60,000 nt of DNA from Paenibacillus psychroresistens (GCF_009728935.1 NZ_CP034235.1:207501-267500); one strand, 5' to 3'; numbered from the stretch's first letter, positions 21,509 through 33,147 are shown. Translations and numbers: made by a program. The notes: generated by a model not told the origin, from the letters alone.

Positions 21509-22201
21509 ATGGCAAAGCATGGTAAGAAGTACAATGAAGCGCTTAAATTAGTAGACCAAGAAGCTCTATATGAGCCAATGGATGCTGTTGTTTTAGTTAA
21601 AAAAGCATCTACAGCGAAGTTTGATGAAACTGTAGAAGTTGCTGTACGCTTGGGAGTTGATTCCAAGAAACAAGATCAAGCAGTTCGCGGAGTGGTAGTA
21701 TTGCCACACGGAACAGGGAAAACTAAACGCGTTTTAGTTTTTGCAAAAGGCGAAAAAATCAAAGAAGCAGAAGCAGCGGGTGCTGACTTTGTTGGTGATC
21801 AAGATATGATCATTAAGATTCAACAAGGCTGGTCTGATTTTGATGTTTGCGTAGCTACACCTGATATGATGAGTGAAGTAGGTAAATTGGGTCGTATTCT
21901 CGGTGGTAAAGGTTTAATGCCAAACCCGAAAGCCGGCACAGTTACTTTTGACGTAACGAAAGCAGTTCAAGAAATTAAGGCTGGTAAGATTGAGTACCGC
22001 CTTGATAAAGCTGGACAAATTCATGCGCCAATCGGCAAAATTTCTTTTGACGATACTAAGCTTAATGAAAACTTACGCGCACTGATCGAGGCTTTGATTA
22101 GATCGAAACCAGCTGCAGCCAAAGGCGTATACTTGAAGAATGCAGCTATTTCTTCAACAATGGGTCCAAGCGTAACGTTGAGTTTAACATCATTTAGATA
22201 A
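21509..22201 (+). CDS. rplA: 50S ribosomal protein L1
   Basis: 230 residues, the usual length. It forms the mobile L1 stalk and contacts the leaving tRNA. Conserved [14 protein letters not shown] near residue 131 and the C-terminal MGPSV segment are intact. GGAGG precedes ATG 21509. Transcription beyond it meets a new promoter for rplJ. Confidence 0.97.
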   Translation: MAKHGKKYNEALKLVDQEALYEPMDAVVLVKKASTAKFDETVEVAVRLGVDSKKQDQAVRGVVVLPHGTGKTKRVLVFAKGEKIKEAEAAGADFVGDQDMIIKIQQGWSDFDVCVATPDMMSEVGKLGRILGGKGLMPNPKAGTVTFDVTKAVQEIKAGKIEYRLDKAGQIHAPIGKISFDDTKLNENLRALIEALIRSKPAAAKGVYLKNAAISSTMGPSVTLSLTSFR

Positions 22202-22208
22202 TTACCAT

Positions 22209-22237
22209 TTGACTTCTTGTCAGATGCATGGTATCTT
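22209..22237 (+). promoter_or_regulatory. Promoter of rplJ-rplL
   Basis: TTGACT at 22209-22214 and TATCTT at 22232-22237, spacing 17, just after the rplA stop. It precedes the L10 leader. Confidence 0.72.
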
Positions 22238-22244
22238 AAATGAG

Positions 22245-22393
22245 GTTTTTAAGTTGAATATGCTACCGTAGACAGCAGGTGCTCTTATACGCTTAACAAG
22301 CAATTATTGCTCGTTACCTGTAAGAAGCTTAATATCCCGCCGAGGTTTGTGATATAGATTCGGATTTCTTTATTGAGATATCGGAAGTATCCT
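22245..22393 (+). promoter_or_regulatory. L10 leader (ribosomal protein leader RNA)
   Basis: The untranslated region before rplJ carries the conserved-looking L10-leader core, with GTAGACAGCAGGTGCTC near 22269-22285 and a later TTACCTGTAAGAAGCTTAATATCCCGCC that can pair back with it. In B. subtilis this RNA is bound by the L10-L12 complex, which represses its own operon. The assignment rests on position and remembered family pattern. Confidence 0.82.
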
Positions 22394-22422
22394 GCCTTCG
22401 TATAGTCTACGAAGGCTTTTCT
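22394..22422 (+). terminator. Attenuator terminator in the L10 leader
   Basis: GCCTTCGTA at 22394-22402 pairs perfectly with TACGAAGGC at 22408-22416, followed by TTTTCTATTT. It ends about 15 bases before the rplJ ribosome-binding site, so it can act as the off state of the L10 leader. Confidence 0.8.
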
Positions 22423-22447
22423 ATTTGTACAAACAGGAGGTGTAAAG

Positions 22448-22951
22448 ATGGGTAATGCAAAAATTCAAGGAGAAAAATCCTTGCTTGTATCAGAAGTGAC
22501 CACTAAGTTTCGTGAAAGCTCTTGTTCCATTGTTGCTGATTACCGTGGGTTGAATTCTACTCAAGTTACGAATCTTCGTAAAGCTCTTCGTGATGCTGGG
22601 ATCGAATTTCAAGTTATCAAGAACACATTGGCAAGACGTGCAACTGCTGACGCAAATCTAACCGATTTGGATGCTTACTTAACAGGACCAACAGCTATTG
22701 CTTTTAGTAAAAGTGATGTTGTCGCTCCAGCTAAGATTTTGTCAGACTTCGCTAAGAAGAATGATAAATTGAATCTAAAAGGCGCAATTGTTGAAGGTAA
22801 AGTTGTTGGACCGGATCAAATTAAAGCATTGGCAGACTTGCCATCTCGCGATGGAATGCTTTCTATGTTGCTTAGCGTATTGCAAGCGCCTGTGCGTAAT
22901 TTCGCACTTGCTGTTAAAGCAGTTGCTGAACAAAAAGAAGCACAAGCTTAA
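22448..22951 (+). CDS. rplJ: 50S ribosomal protein L10
   Basis: 167 residues. The N-terminal rRNA-binding domain contains the conserved [18 protein letters not shown] and [13 protein letters not shown]. The C-terminal helix anchors L7/L12 dimers at the stalk base. ACAGGAGGTG precedes ATG 22448. The gene is controlled by its own leader and read together with rplL. Confidence 0.97.
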   Translation: MGNAKIQGEKSLLVSEVTTKFRESSCSIVADYRGLNSTQVTNLRKALRDAGIEFQVIKNTLARRATADANLTDLDAYLTGPTAIAFSKSDVVAPAKILSDFAKKNDKLNLKGAIVEGKVVGPDQIKALADLPSRDGMLSMLLSVLQAPVRNFALAVKAVAEQKEAQA

Positions 22952-23016
22952 TTTTATTCAATTCGTATCAAACTCGCACTAAAAAATAAACTAATGATAA
23001 CAATGGAGGTTTAACC

Positions 23017-23385
23017 ATGAGTATTACTAATGCAGAAATTCTAGAAGCAATCAAAGGGAAAACAATTTTGGAGTTAAACGATTTGGTTAAAGCAATTGAA
23101 GAAGAGTTTGGCGTAACAGCAGCAGCACCAGCAGCAGCTGGCGGCGCAGTTGCAGCAGTTGAAGAAGAAGAACAATCCGAATTTGATGTTATCTTGACTT
23201 CAGCTGGTCAAGCTAAAATCAACGTTATCAAAGCGGTTCGTGAAATCACTGGTCTTGGTTTGAAAGAAGCAAAAGATCTAGTTGACGGAGCACCAAAAGC
23301 AGTTAAAGAAAAAGTATCTAAAGAAGATGCAGAAGCAATCAAAGCTAAGCTTACAGAAGCTGGAGCTTCCATCGAAATCAAATAG
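23017..23385 (+). CDS. rplL: 50S ribosomal protein L7/L12
   Basis: 122 residues. The N-terminal dimerisation domain, an Ala-rich hinge near residues 35-48 ([13 protein letters not shown]) and the C-terminal factor-binding domain ([17 protein letters not shown]) are all visible. The stalk recruits EF-G, EF-Tu and IF2. ATGGAGG lies upstream of ATG 23017. A terminator follows. Confidence 0.98.
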   Translation: MSITNAEILEAIKGKTILELNDLVKAIEEEFGVTAAAPAAAGGAVAAVEEEEQSEFDVILTSAGQAKINVIKAVREITGLGLKEAKDLVDGAPKAVKEKVSKEDAEAIKAKLTEAGASIEIK

Positions 23386-23395
23386 TTTAAACTCG

Positions 23396-23475
23396 CAACC
23401 CTCTGAGGCATCAGGCTTTGTTAACAAGATTCTTCTTGTTAACTGCCCAATACTTCAAAGGGTTGTTTTTTTATT
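23396..23475 (+). terminator. Rho-independent terminator after rplL
   Basis: CAACCCT at 23396-23402 pairs with AGGGTTG at 23459-23465, followed by TTTTTTTATTTT. A second stem, GTTAACAAG with CTTGTTAAC, lies inside the loop. Confidence 0.82.
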
Positions 23476-23499
23476 TTCATCGAACGGGAGGTCGGTTCA

Positions 23500-24102
23500 A
23501 TGACGGAGCATTATTATTCGGCTAAACCTACGACGGCGCATGAGCTCAATCAGATCCAAGTTAACCTTAGAGGCAAGGATTTTACCTTTATTACGGATGC
23601 AGGTGTATTTTCTAAAAAGGAAATTGATTTTGGAAGTAAGCTGCTCATTGAGACTATGAGTATGAATAGGAAGGATTCCGTGCTCGATGTTGGTTGTGGG
23701 TACGGACCCATTGGAATTAGTGCGGCGCTGCTTGCGGATCAAGGTCGAGTGACAATGGTTGATATTAATGAACGAGCGGTTCTTCTCAGTCGTGATAACG
23801 CTAAGCGGAATGGAGTGAATAATGTGACAGTCCTGCAAAGTGATTTGCTGGCTCAGGTAGTGGACCAAACATTTAATTGTATTCTGACGAATCCGCCGAT
23901 TCGCGCTGGTAAAACGATTGTACATGAAATATTTGTTCAAGCTTATGCAGCACTTGTTCCTGGAGGCCAGTTGTGGGTAGTTATTCAGAAAAAACAAGGT
24001 GCTCCATCTGCATTTGCCAAGCTTGAAACGTTGTTTGGAAACGTCATAGAAGTAACAAAAGACAAGGGCTATCGAATTTTTAAAGCTACAAAAATAAATT
24101 GA
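23500..24102 (+). CDS. ybxB: Class I SAM-dependent methyltransferase, RsmC/YbxB-like
   Basis: 200 residues. SAM-binding motif I is LDVGCGYGPIGI near residue 67 and motif II MVDINERAV near 85. Motif IV is NPPI (residues 128-131), typical of enzymes that methylate guanine N2 in rRNA. RsmC makes m2G1207 in 16S rRNA of E. coli; the substrate here is inferred. It has its own GGGAGG site, and sits between rplL and rpoB exactly as ybxB does in B. subtilis. The rpoB promoter overlaps its stop. Confidence 0.88.
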   Translation: MTEHYYSAKPTTAHELNQIQVNLRGKDFTFITDAGVFSKKEIDFGSKLLIETMSMNRKDSVLDVGCGYGPIGISAALLADQGRVTMVDINERAVLLSRDNAKRNGVNNVTVLQSDLLAQVVDQTFNCILTNPPIRAGKTIVHEIFVQAYAALVPGGQLWVVIQKKQGAPSAFAKLETLFGNVIEVTKDKGYRIFKATKIN

Positions 24103-24127
24103 CTTCATTTTTCCAGTGTGGTATAGT
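24099..24127 (+). promoter_or_regulatory. Promoter of rpoB-rpoC
   Basis: TTGACT at 24099-24104 (overlapping the methyltransferase stop) and TATAGT at 24122-24127, spacing 17. The leader to rpoB is about 200 bases and includes a small stem TTTAG-CTAAA near 24161-24174 and eight T at about 24186-24193. An attenuator is possible but weak. Confidence 0.75.
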
Positions 24128-24335
24128 TATAAAATGTCAGTATTAAGATGGGATATATGTCTTTAGTTAGCTAAAATGTCAAGTCTTTTTTTTCGAGGGG
24201 TCAGAAAGAGAATTTTAACAGCTCATGCATAGTGTTAAAATTTTTATGCTAATCTGCGGGGTGGAAGATTATGGTATTTTTTGCTTTCAGAAGGTTATTA
24301 GGTAAGTTTGAGTAGACTTGAGGGGTGGATTACAG

Positions 24336-27300
24336 TTGGCGGGACATATTGTTCAATTCGGACGACGTAAACGCAGGAGTTATGCACGGATTCGTGAAGT
24401 GCTGGATATTCCTAACCTGATCGAAATTCAACAAAAATCATATGAATGGTTTTTGGAAGAAGGATTGCGCGAAATGTTCCAGGATATTTCTCCGATTCAA
24501 GACTTCACAGGGAATTTAGTTTTAGAATTCATTGATTATAGCTTGGGCGATCCCAAGTATACGGTGGATGACTCCAAAGAACGTGACGTTACTTATGCTG
24601 CGCCATTGCGAGTCAAAGTACGTTTATTTAATAAAGAAACCGGTGAAGTGAAAGAGCAAGAAGTTTTCATGGGTGATTTCCCTATTATGACCGATACAGG
24701 CACATTCATTATTAATGGTGCAGAACGTGTTATCGTTAGTCAGCTAGTTCGTTCTCCTAGCGTTTATTTTAGCACAAAAATCGATAAAAATGGTAAGAAA
24801 AATTACACAGCAACAGTCATCCCTAATCGGGGTGCTTGGCTTGAATTGGAAACAGATGCGAAGGACATTATTTATGTTCGTATTGATCGTACGCGTAAGA
24901 TTCCTGTCACTGTTTTATTGCGCGCATTGGGCTTTGGAACAGATGCTGAAATTATCGATTTGCTTGGTGATGATGAGTATATTCGTAATACGCTTGATAA
25001 AGATAACACGGATTCGACAGACAAAGCATTGATTGAAATCTATGAAAGATTGCGTCCAGGTGAGCCGCCAACATTAGACAATGCAAGAAGTCTACTTGTT
25101 GCACGCTTTTTTGACCCTAAACGTTATGATCTTGCCAATGTTGGTCGTTACAAAATCAACAAAAAACTGCATATTAAAAACCGTTTGTTTAATCAGAGAT
25201 TAGCAGAAACTTTGTTCGATCCCGAAACAGGTGAAATTATTGCAGAAGCAGGACAATCCTTGGATCGTCGTCTTTTGGATGAAATTTTGCCTCACTTGGA
25301 AAAAGGTGTGGGCTTTAAGCAATATATCGTACATGGTGGCGTAACGGAAACGGATAAAATCCCTATGCAAGCCATTGATGTATATTCACCAATTGAAGAA
25401 GGTAAAGTAATTAAGGTTATTGCAAATGGAACGATTGATAAAGGCGTGAAGAATATCACACCTGCAGATATCATTTCATCGATTAATTATTTCATTAATC
25501 TATTGCATGGTATTGGATCTACGGATGATATTGATCACTTAGGTAATCGACGTCTTCGTTCAGTTGGGGAGCTTCTACAGAATCAATTCCGTATCGGTTT
25601 ATCCCGTATGGAACGGGTTGTTCGTGAGCGTATGTCGATTCAAGATGCTAATGTTATCACTCCACAGGCCTTGATTAATATACGTCCAGTTATTGCTTCA
25701 ATTAAAGAGTTCTTCGGAAGCTCACAATTGTCTCAATTTATGGATCAGACGAATCCTTTGGCTGAGCTGACGCATAAGCGTCGTCTATCTGCCCTAGGGC
25801 CCGGTGGTTTGACGCGTGAACGCGCAGGGTTTGAAGTGCGTGACGTTCATTACTCTCACTATGGTCGTATGTGTCCAATTGAAACTCCCGAAGGTCCGAA
25901 CATTGGGTTGATTAACTCCTTGTCCACTTTTGCTCGTATCAATGAATATGGTTTTATTGAAGCACCTTACCGTTGGGTTGATCCTAAAACAGGAGTTGTA
26001 ACTGAGAAAATTTCTTATGTAACAGCTGACGAAGAAGACAACTATATTGTTGCTCAAGCAAATGCAGAGCTAGGCGAGGATAATAGATTTGCGAATGAAA
26101 CCGTCATTGTTCGTTTCCGAGGGGATAATCTTTATGTACCGCGGGATCGTGTCGATTATATGGATGTTTCACCTAAGCAAGTTGTATCTGTAGCAACAGC
26201 GCTGATTCCTTTCCTTGAGAATGATGACTCCAACCGTGCTCTAATGGGATCAAACATGCAGCGTCAAGCCGTACCTTTACTTATTCCGCGTTCCCCTTTA
26301 GTTGGGACAGGGATGGAGCATAAGGCTGCTAAGGATTCAGGCGTGTGTGTTGTTTCTAAATGTGATGGTGTTGTTGAAAGAGTTTCGGCTAATGAAATTA
26401 CGGTTCGTCGTCAAGAATTAGTGGATGGCAAGCTAGTTAGCGGAAATCTTGTTAAATATAAATTGCATAAGTTTATCCGTTCAAATCAAGGCACATGTAT
26501 CAACCAACGTCCTCTCGTCTATCGTGGAGAAGTCGTTAAAACGGGAGATATCTTGGCTGATGGACCTTCAACGGAGCAAGGTGAATTAGCATTAGGGCGT
26601 AACGTTGTCGTGGCCTTCATGGCATGGGAAGGCTACAACTATGAGGATGCGATTCTTCTAAGCGAAAAGTTAGTTAAAGAGGATGTTTATACCTCTATCC
26701 ATATTGAAGAGTATGAGTCCGAAGCCCGTGATACGAAGCTTGGACCTGAAGAAATCACACGTGATATCCCGAATGTCGGCGAAGATGCATTACGCAACTT
26801 AGACGAACGCGGAATTATCCGGGTCGGTGCTGAGATTGGTGCAGGCGATATTCTAGTTGGTAAAGTAACCCCTAAGGGAGTTACCGAATTAACAGCAGAA
26901 GAACGCTTATTGCATGCGATTTTTGGTGAAAAAGCAAGAGAAGTTAGAGACACTTCACTTCGCGTGCCGCATGGTACCGATGGAATTGTTGTGGACGTTA
27001 AGGTCTTTACCCGTGAGAATGGGGATGAGCTTCCACCGGGTGTTAATCAACTCGTACGTGTTTATATTGCCCAAAAGCGGAAAATATCCGAAGGGGATAA
27101 AATGGCAGGACGTCATGGTAATAAAGGGGTTATTGCCCGAATCTTACCTGAGGAAGATATGCCGTTCCTACCGGATGGTACTGCAGTTGAAGTTGTCTTG
27201 AATCCACTAGGTGTTCCTTCTCGTATGAACATTGGTCAAGTACTTGAAGTGCATCTAGGCTTTGCTGCTAAATTGTTAGGTATTCATACCGCTACTCCTG

Positions 27301-27869
27301 TATTTGATGGAGCTCGTGAGAATGACGTATTTGACACTATGGAAGAAGCCGGTATGCAACGTAGTGGTAAGACCAAGCTTTATGATGGTCGCAGTGGTGA
27401 AGAGTTTGAACGTGAAGTTACGGTTGGGGTCATGTATATGATCAAGCTGGCACATATGGTCGACGATAAAATCCATGCACGTTCCACAGGTCCTTACTCT
27501 CTTGTTACACAACAACCATTGGGCGGTAAAGCTCAATTTGGTGGTCAACGTTTCGGGGAAATGGAAGTTTGGGCATTGGAAGCTTACGGCGCAGCCTATA
27601 CACTGCAAGAAATTTTGACCGTAAAATCGGATGATGTTGTAGGTCGCGTCAAAACGTACGAATCGATTGTTAAAGGCGAGAACGTTCCTGAACCAGGTGT
27701 GCCTGAATCGTTTAAGGTTCTAATAAAAGAACTACAAAGCTTGGGAATGGACGTAAAAATCTTGTCTGCAACCGAGGAAGAAATCGAGATGCGTGATCTA
27801 GATGATGATGAAATAGCCAATGACAAGCTGAACTTGAATTTAGAGGGCGCAGAATTGGGTATGGAGTAA
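24336..27869 (+). CDS. rpoB: DNA-directed RNA polymerase subunit beta
   Basis: 1177 residues. I chose TTG 24336 (GAGGGGTGG upstream; protein begins [18 protein letters not shown]), which matches the family start better than the upstream codon at 24318. The rifampicin region near residues 465-510 ([20 protein letters not shown] and [10 protein letters not shown]) has the wild-type residues at the usual resistance positions. The catalytic-side motifs [14 protein letters not shown] and the C-terminal [15 protein letters not shown] are intact. It is co-transcribed with rpoC. Confidence 0.98.
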   Translation: MAGHIVQFGRRKRRSYARIREVLDIPNLIEIQQKSYEWFLEEGLREMFQDISPIQDFTGNLVLEFIDYSLGDPKYTVDDSKERDVTYAAPLRVKVRLFNKETGEVKEQEVFMGDFPIMTDTGTFIINGAERVIVSQLVRSPSVYFSTKIDKNGKKNYTATVIPNRGAWLELETDAKDIIYVRIDRTRKIPVTVLLRALGFGTDAEIIDLLGDDEYIRNTLDKDNTDSTDKALIEIYERLRPGEPPTLDNARSLLVARFFDPKRYDLANVGRYKINKKLHIKNRLFNQRLAETLFDPETGEIIAEAGQSLDRRLLDEILPHLEKGVGFKQYIVHGGVTETDKIPMQAIDVYSPIEEGKVIKVIANGTIDKGVKNITPADIISSINYFINLLHGIGSTDDIDHLGNRRLRSVGELLQNQFRIGLSRMERVVRERMSIQDANVITPQALINIRPVIASIKEFFGSSQLSQFMDQTNPLAELTHKRRLSALGPGGLTRERAGFEVRDVHYSHYGRMCPIETPEGPNIGLINSLSTFARINEYGFIEAPYRWVDPKTGVVTEKISYVTADEEDNYIVAQANAELGEDNRFANETVIVRFRGDNLYVPRDRVDYMDVSPKQVVSVATALIPFLENDDSNRALMGSNMQRQAVPLLIPRSPLVGTGMEHKAAKDSGVCVVSKCDGVVERVSANEITVRRQELVDGKLVSGNLVKYKLHKFIRSNQGTCINQRPLVYRGEVVKTGDILADGPSTEQGELALGRNVVVAFMAWEGYNYEDAILLSEKLVKEDVYTSIHIEEYESEARDTKLGPEEITRDIPNVGEDALRNLDERGIIRVGAEIGAGDILVGKVTPKGVTELTAEERLLHAIFGEKAREVRDTSLRVPHGTDGIVVDVKVFTRENGDELPPGVNQLVRVYIAQKRKISEGDKMAGRHGNKGVIARILPEEDMPFLPDGTAVEVVLNPLGVPSRMNIGQVLEVHLGFAAKLLGIHTATPVFDGARENDVFDTMEEAGMQRSGKTKLYDGRSGEEFEREVTVGVMYMIKLAHMVDDKIHARSTGPYSLVTQQPLGGKAQFGGQRFGEMEVWALEAYGAAYTLQEILTVKSDDVVGRVKTYESIVKGENVPEPGVPESFKVLIKELQSLGMDVKILSATEEEIEMRDLDDDEIANDKLNLNLEGAELGME

Positions 27870-27912
27870 ACGATTTTTTGCCGGCAAATACATTTTTAAG
27901 GTGGGCTGCTCC

Positions 27913-30900
27913 TTGATCGACGTGAACAATTTTGAATATATGAAAATTGGTTTGGCTTCGCCAGAAAAGATCCGCTCGTGGTCGCGCGGCGAAGTGAAGA
28001 AACCAGAAACCATTAACTACAGAACATTAAAGCCGGAAAAAGAAGGCTTGTTCTGTGAAAAGATTTTTGGACCAACCAAGGATTGGGAATGTCATTGTGG
28101 TAAATACAAGCGTGTTCGTTATAAAGGCGTAGTTTGTGATCGTTGCGGCGTAGAAGTAACCCGTCAAAAGGTTCGTCGCGAGCGCATGGGTCATATTGAA
28201 TTAGCTGCTCCAGTATCACACATTTGGTACTTCAAAGGGATTCCAAGCCGCATGGGCTTAGCGCTAGATATGTCTCCTCGTTCATTAGAGGAAGTAATCT
28301 ATTTTGCATCCTATGTTGTAACAGATCCTGGTGATACACCACTTGAGAAAAAGCAACTGTTGTCCGAGAAAGAATATCGCAGCTACCGTGAGAAATATGG
28401 TTATGCGTTTTCTGCTGGAATGGGCGCAGAAGCTGTTAAGAAATTGCTGCAAGACATCGATATCACTAAGGATCTTGAACATTTGAAGGAAGAGCTGAAA
28501 ACAGCACAAGGCCAACGTCGTAATCGTGCGATTAAACGTCTTGAGGTTATCGAAGCTTTCCGTAATTCCAAGAATGCTCCTGAGTGGATGGTACTTGATG
28601 TACTTCCTGTAATTCCTCCTGAATTACGTCCGATGGTACAGCTAGATGGAGGTCGTTTTGCGACTTCTGACTTGAATGATTTGTATCGTCGTGTAATTAA
28701 CCGTAACAACCGTTTGAAGCGTCTGCTTGATTTAGGAGCTCCGGATATCATTGTTCAGAATGAAAAACGGATGCTGCAAGAAGCTGTTGATGCATTGATT
28801 GATAATGGTCGTCGTGGCCGTCCGGTAACAGGACCTGGTAACAGACCGTTAAAATCCTTGAGTCATATGCTTAAAGGTAAGCAAGGTCGTTTCCGCCAGA
28901 ACTTACTAGGTAAACGGGTAGATTATTCAGGACGTTCCGTAATCGTTGTAGGACCTAGCTTGAAAATGTACCAATGTGGACTTCCTAAAGAAATGGCTTT
29001 GGAGCTTTTCAAACCGTTTGTTATGAAGGAACTAGTTAATAAAGGCTTAGCCCATAATATTAAAAGCGCAAAACGTAAAGTAGAACGTGTTAGCCCAGAG
29101 GTATGGGACGTTCTAGAAGAAGTTATTCGCGAGCATCCGGTTCTTCTGAACCGTGCACCAACGTTGCATAGATTAGGGATTCAAGCGTTTGAACCGATTT
29201 TAGTTGAAGGACGCGCAATCAAGCTGCATCCTTTGGTATGTACAGCTTACAATGCCGATTTTGATGGTGACCAAATGGCGGTCCACGTTCCACTTTCTGC
29301 AGAAGCGCAAGCTGAAGCTAGATTGCTGATGCTGGCATCCGGTAACATTTTGAATCCAAAAGACGGCAAGCCGGTTGTAACACCTTCACAGGATATGGTT
29401 CTAGGCTGCTTCTACTTAACAATGGCGGATAAGACCTCCAAAGGTTCCTATTTGATATTGGCTTCAGTTAAAGAAGCATTCTCCTTGTATCAACGTGGAA
29501 GTGCATCCTTACACGCAGTTGTTGCGATTCAAGCTAAGGTTCTGAACAAGACGAGCTTTAATGAAAAACAACAGAATGCGATCTTATTAACGACAATCGG
29601 CAAAATTATCTTTAACGATATTTTCCCTGCTGATTTCCCGTATATCAATGAATCAACAAAAACAAATCTGCTTAATGGTACGCCTGAAGAGTATTTTGTA
29701 TACGAAAAAGGTGCTAACATTAAAGAAAGAATCGATGCTTTTACGGAGAAATTAGCCGTTGGTAAAGAGTATCTGGGTTCAATCATTGCAGAGTGCTTCC
29801 GTCGTTACCAAACAACCTTAACTTCAACGATCCTTGATAATATCAAAGGCCTTGGCTTTACGTACTCGACTAAATCGGGTATTACCATTGCTGTATCTGA
29901 TGTTACTGTTCCGTTAGAGAAGGACAAAATTATTAAAGATTCTGATGAAAAAGTCAGAATAGTTACCAATCAGTTCCGTCGCGGTTTAATCACCGACGAA
30001 GAGCGTTATGATCGCGTAATTAGTATCTGGAGCGATGCGAAGGAAGAGATTACAACGATTCTAATGAACTCGTTGCAGAAGTTCAACTCCATTAACATGA
30101 TGGTTGAGTCTAAAGCACGTGGTAACAAATCTCAAATTACACAGCTAGGCGGTATGCGTGGTCTAATGGCCAATCCGTCCGGTCGTATTATTGAATTGCC
30201 GATCAAATCTAACTTCCGCGAAGGCTTAACCGTTTTGGAATACTTTATTTCCACTCATGGAGCGCGTAAAGGTTTGGCGGATACAGCACTAAGAACAGCC
30301 GATTCCGGATATCTAACTCGTCGACTTGTTGATGTGGCGCAGGATGTTATCGTACGTGAAGAGGATTGTGGTACAGATAAGGGCTTTACCGTTACTAAGA
30401 TCCAAGATGGTAAAGAAGTTATTGAAGATCTATATGACCGTATTGAAGGTAGATACGCATTCGAAACGATTAAACATCCGGAAACGGGTGAGGTTCTCGT
30501 TACCCGTAATGAGTTAATTGAAGCTTCAATCGCAGATAGTATCATTAATGCCGGCATTGAAAAAATGCAAATTCGTTCCGTATTGAGCTGCAGAGCACGT
30601 TGGGGCGTTTGTAAGAAATGTTATGGCCGTAACTTGGCTACTGGTCAACACGTTGAAATTGGGGAAGCAGTTGGTATTATTGCGGCTCAATCCATTGGAG
30701 AACCAGGAACTCAATTGACTATGCGTACTTTCCATACCGGTGGTGTGGCAGGAGACGATATTACTCAAGGTTTGCCGCGTATTCAAGAATTATTTGAAGC
30801 ACGTAATCCAAAAGGTCAAGCGATTATCTCAGAAGTTGACGGCGTGATTAAAGAAATCCGCGAAGCTAAGGATCGTCGAGAAATCGAAGTTCAAGGCGAA

Positions 30901-31557
30901 GCAGAAGCTAAGATCTATGCAGTAACTTACGGATCCAGAATTCGTGTAACCAAAGGACAACAAGTAGAAGCCGGAGATGAGTTAACAGACGGTTCTATCG
31001 ATCCTAAGGACATGCTGCGGATTAAAGGTATTCGTGGAGTACAGAATTACATTCTTCAAGAAGTACAACGCGTTTATCGTAACCAAGGTGTTGAAATTAA
31101 TGATAAGCACATTGAGGTTATGATTCGTCAAATGCTTCGTAAGATTCGAATCGTGGATGCAGGGAATACTACCCTATTACCGGGTGCTTTCGTTGATATT
31201 CATGAATATGAAGCAGCTAATAAAACAGCTTTGTACGCCGGTGAAGAGCCAGCAGTTGCTAAGCCAGTGCTTCTTGGTATTACTAAAGCCTCATTAGAAA
31301 CGGATTCCTTCTTATCCGCAGCATCATTCCAAGAAACAACAAGAGTTCTTACGGATGCAGCGATAAAAGGAAAAGTCGATCAATTGTTGGGCTTGAAGGA
31401 AAATGTTATCATTGGTAAGTTAATTCCGGCTGGTACGGGTATGGCGAGATATCGCAACATTCGTTTAACCAACCCGAACGAAATCGCCCTTGCTAACAGT
31501 GCCCTGACAGACGAAACCATTGAAAATGATGGCGAAGTTGTAGTAAGCGCTAAGTAA
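27913..31557 (+). CDS. rpoC: DNA-directed RNA polymerase subunit beta'
   Basis: 1214 residues from TTG 27913, with AAGGTGGG 7 bases upstream; the frame from GTG 27901 is less likely since family members begin with LDVNNFEY. The N-terminal zinc ribbon ([20 protein letters not shown]) is near residues 60-80. The catalytic magnesium loop NADFDGDQM is near residue 450, and a second zinc cluster ([15 protein letters not shown]) near 895. The trigger-loop region [20 protein letters not shown] is intact. Confidence 0.98.
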   Translation: MIDVNNFEYMKIGLASPEKIRSWSRGEVKKPETINYRTLKPEKEGLFCEKIFGPTKDWECHCGKYKRVRYKGVVCDRCGVEVTRQKVRRERMGHIELAAPVSHIWYFKGIPSRMGLALDMSPRSLEEVIYFASYVVTDPGDTPLEKKQLLSEKEYRSYREKYGYAFSAGMGAEAVKKLLQDIDITKDLEHLKEELKTAQGQRRNRAIKRLEVIEAFRNSKNAPEWMVLDVLPVIPPELRPMVQLDGGRFATSDLNDLYRRVINRNNRLKRLLDLGAPDIIVQNEKRMLQEAVDALIDNGRRGRPVTGPGNRPLKSLSHMLKGKQGRFRQNLLGKRVDYSGRSVIVVGPSLKMYQCGLPKEMALELFKPFVMKELVNKGLAHNIKSAKRKVERVSPEVWDVLEEVIREHPVLLNRAPTLHRLGIQAFEPILVEGRAIKLHPLVCTAYNADFDGDQMAVHVPLSAEAQAEARLLMLASGNILNPKDGKPVVTPSQDMVLGCFYLTMADKTSKGSYLILASVKEAFSLYQRGSASLHAVVAIQAKVLNKTSFNEKQQNAILLTTIGKIIFNDIFPADFPYINESTKTNLLNGTPEEYFVYEKGANIKERIDAFTEKLAVGKEYLGSIIAECFRRYQTTLTSTILDNIKGLGFTYSTKSGITIAVSDVTVPLEKDKIIKDSDEKVRIVTNQFRRGLITDEERYDRVISIWSDAKEEITTILMNSLQKFNSINMMVESKARGNKSQITQLGGMRGLMANPSGRIIELPIKSNFREGLTVLEYFISTHGARKGLADTALRTADSGYLTRRLVDVAQDVIVREEDCGTDKGFTVTKIQDGKEVIEDLYDRIEGRYAFETIKHPETGEVLVTRNELIEASIADSIINAGIEKMQIRSVLSCRARWGVCKKCYGRNLATGQHVEIGEAVGIIAAQSIGEPGTQLTMRTFHTGGVAGDDITQGLPRIQELFEARNPKGQAIISEVDGVIKEIREAKDRREIEVQGEAEAKIYAVTYGSRIRVTKGQQVEAGDELTDGSIDPKDMLRIKGIRGVQNYILQEVQRVYRNQGVEINDKHIEVMIRQMLRKIRIVDAGNTTLLPGAFVDIHEYEAANKTALYAGEEPAVAKPVLLGITKASLETDSFLSAASFQETTRVLTDAAIKGKVDQLLGLKENVIIGKLIPAGTGMARYRNIRLTNPNEIALANSALTDETIENDGEVVVSAK

Positions 31558-31637
31558 ATTGTTAACATAGATTGATGCTTGGTTTTAAGAAATATAAGAA
31601 AGAATAAGCTCCATAAAATTCTAGCATTATATTTCTG

Positions 31638-31684
31638 GGTAAATGCCGCCACCTTCTTTTGGAAGATTGGCGGAGCCATTTATC
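31638..31684 (+). other. Long hairpin between rpoC and the rplGB promoter
   Basis: GGTAAATG-CCGCCA-CTTC pairs with GGAAG-TGGCGG-CATTTATC around a TTTT loop, with small bulges. No T tract follows; a TTGACA -35 box starts two bases later. It may terminate or protect the rpoBC transcript. Function is inferred from position. Confidence 0.6.
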
Positions 31685-31685
31685 C

Positions 31686-31714
31686 TTGACAGAGCAATTT
31701 CGAAGTGATAATAT
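31686..31714 (+). promoter_or_regulatory. Promoter of the rplGB-rpsL region
   Basis: Perfect TTGACA at 31686-31691. The -10 is TAATAT at 31709-31714 (spacing 17) or GATAAT two bases earlier (spacing 15). The leader before the TTG start of rplGB is about 48 bases. Confidence 0.75.
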
Positions 31715-31768
31715 ATCAAAGTGTGCCAAAATCGTATTTTTTACACCTGATCCTTGGAGGTTGTTTAA

Positions 31769-32020
31769 TTGCCTTATGAAAAGGTGAAACAGGCCGATAA
31801 AATAAGTATAGGTACTAAACAGGCAACTAAAATGATTGAGGCTGGGAAAGCTCAAGAAGTTTTTGTAGCTAAGGATGCAGATCCACGAGTTACAACTAAA
31901 GTAATTGCTCTTTGCAAAAAGATGGGCGTACAAGTCACTTACGTCGATTCCATGAAATTGCTTGGAAAAGCGTGTGGAATAGAAGTTGGTGCGGCTATTG
32001 CTGCTGTTGTGAATGAATGA
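31769..32020 (+). CDS. rplGB: L7Ae-like K-turn-binding ribosomal protein
   Basis: 83 residues, L7Ae/L30e/Gadd45 fold. KISIGTKQATKMIEAGKAQEV carries the K-turn-binding region, followed by FVAKDADPRV and the LCKKMGVQVTYV strand. B. subtilis YbxF in this position binds K-turn RNA and associates with ribosomes. The start is TTG 31769 with TTGGAGG 8 bases upstream. A strong hairpin follows the stop before rpsL. Confidence 0.9.
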   Translation: MPYEKVKQADKISIGTKQATKMIEAGKAQEVFVAKDADPRVTTKVIALCKKMGVQVTYVDSMKLLGKACGIEVGAAIAAVVNE

Positions 32021-32028
32021 CATTCTAT

Positions 32029-32103
32029 GTTTTTGTCTTAGGATAAACAGCATGAGGATCAATATAATCATGAGGTTCATCCTGAGACAAAAACTTTTCC
32101 TTT
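32029..32103 (+). terminator. Strong hairpin, probable terminator or attenuator before rpsL
   Basis: GTTTTTGTCTTAGGAT at 32029-32044 pairs with ATCCTGAGACAAAAAC at 32079-32094 with one wobble, a 16-bp stem. An inner stem CATGA-TCATG lies in the loop. CTTTTCCTTTG follows. I see no clear promoter between it and rpsL, so partial termination would set the rplGB to rpsL ratio. Confidence 0.6.
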
Positions 32104-32181
32104 GTTCATTTACGAACCACCTGGATCTGTGGGCTTGTTAAAGAGAGTGTTTCTGAATAATTAGAGGAAGGAGGAAGCGAA

Positions 32182-32601
32182 ATGCCAACAATTAATCAAC
32201 TGGTTCGCAAAGGACGTCAAGCAAAAGTTTATAAGTCCAAATCTCCAGCGTTGCAAAAAGGCTTCAACGCCTTGAACCGTGAAGAGACTTCAATAAGCGC
32301 TCCTCAAAAACGTGGTGTTTGTACACGTGTAGGAACAATGACACCAAAAAAACCAAACTCAGCATTGCGTAAATATGCCCGTGTTCGTTTAACAAACCGT
32401 GTTGAAGTTACTGCATATATTCCGGGAATTGGTCATAACCTTCAAGAGCATAGTGTTGTTCTTGTTCGTGGTGGAAGAATTAAAGATTTACCAGGGGTAC
32501 GTTATCATATCGTCCGTGGAGCATTGGATACAGCTGGGGTGAATAACCGTAAGCAATCCCGTTCCAAGTACGGTACTAAGCGTCCGAAAGTTAAGAAATA
32601 A
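32182..32601 (+). CDS. rpsL: 30S ribosomal protein S12
   Basis: 139 residues. It sits at the decoding centre. Lysines at the two streptomycin positions are wild type: PKKPNS near residue 57 and RIKDLPG near 103, so no streptomycin-resistance change is seen. GAAGGAGG precedes ATG 32182. First gene of the str group (rpsL-rpsG-fusA-tuf). Confidence 0.98.
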   Translation: MPTINQLVRKGRQAKVYKSKSPALQKGFNALNREETSISAPQKRGVCTRVGTMTPKKPNSALRKYARVRLTNRVEVTAYIPGIGHNLQEHSVVLVRGGRIKDLPGVRYHIVRGALDTAGVNNRKQSRSKYGTKRPKVKK

Positions 32602-32646
32602 TAGTTACACTAATATGAATTAAACGCACAAGAAAGGGGGATAACA

Positions 32647-33117
32647 ATGCCACGTAAAGGTCCCGTTACCCGTAGAGATGTATTACCGGATCCGATATAT
32701 AGCAGCAAGTTAGTTACTCGTTTGATCAACCGTATTATGATTGATGGAAAAAGAGGAACTGCTCAAACTATTTTATATGATGCGTTCAAGTCAATTCAAG
32801 AGCGTTCAGGTAAAGATCCAATGGAAGTTTTCGAACAAGCAATTAAGAACATCATGCCAGTACTAGAAGTTAAAGCACGTCGTGTAGGCGGAGCAAACTA
32901 TCAAGTGCCGATCGAAGTAAAACCAGAGCGTCGTACAGCATTAGGATTGCGTTGGTTGGTTCACTATTCGCGTTTGCGCGGAGAAAAAACCATGGAAGAA
33001 CGTCTTGCAGCTGAGATTCTAGATGCTAGCAATAGCACTGGAGCTGCTGTTAAGAAACGTGAAGATACACACAAAATGGCTGAAGCTAATAAAGCTTTCG
33101 CTCATTATCGCTGGTAG
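32647..33117 (+). CDS. rpsG: 30S ribosomal protein S7
   Basis: 156 residues, standard length. It nucleates assembly of the 30S head. Conserved [18 protein letters not shown] start and [12 protein letters not shown] near residue 81. The C-terminus ends AFAHYRW as in most Firmicutes. AAGGGGG precedes ATG 32647; fusA follows after 30 bases. Confidence 0.98.
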   Translation: MPRKGPVTRRDVLPDPIYSSKLVTRLINRIMIDGKRGTAQTILYDAFKSIQERSGKDPMEVFEQAIKNIMPVLEVKARRVGGANYQVPIEVKPERRTALGLRWLVHYSRLRGEKTMEERLAAEILDASNSTGAAVKKREDTHKMAEANKAFAHYRW

Positions 33118-33147
33118 AATATATATTATTCGAAAGGAGACATAAAC

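Noticed and set aside
23497..24108. 203-codon minus-strand frame opposite the methyltransferase
   Set aside because: It mirrors a well-supported gene, lacks a start signal and shows no domain.
25700..25870. Rifampicin-resistance substitution in rpoB
   Set aside because: The region reads as wild type at the common resistance positions (Q, D, H and S retained).
31562..32080. 172-codon minus-strand frame over rplGB
   Set aside because: Antisense shadow of rplGB and its hairpins; no ribosome-binding site or recognisable domain.
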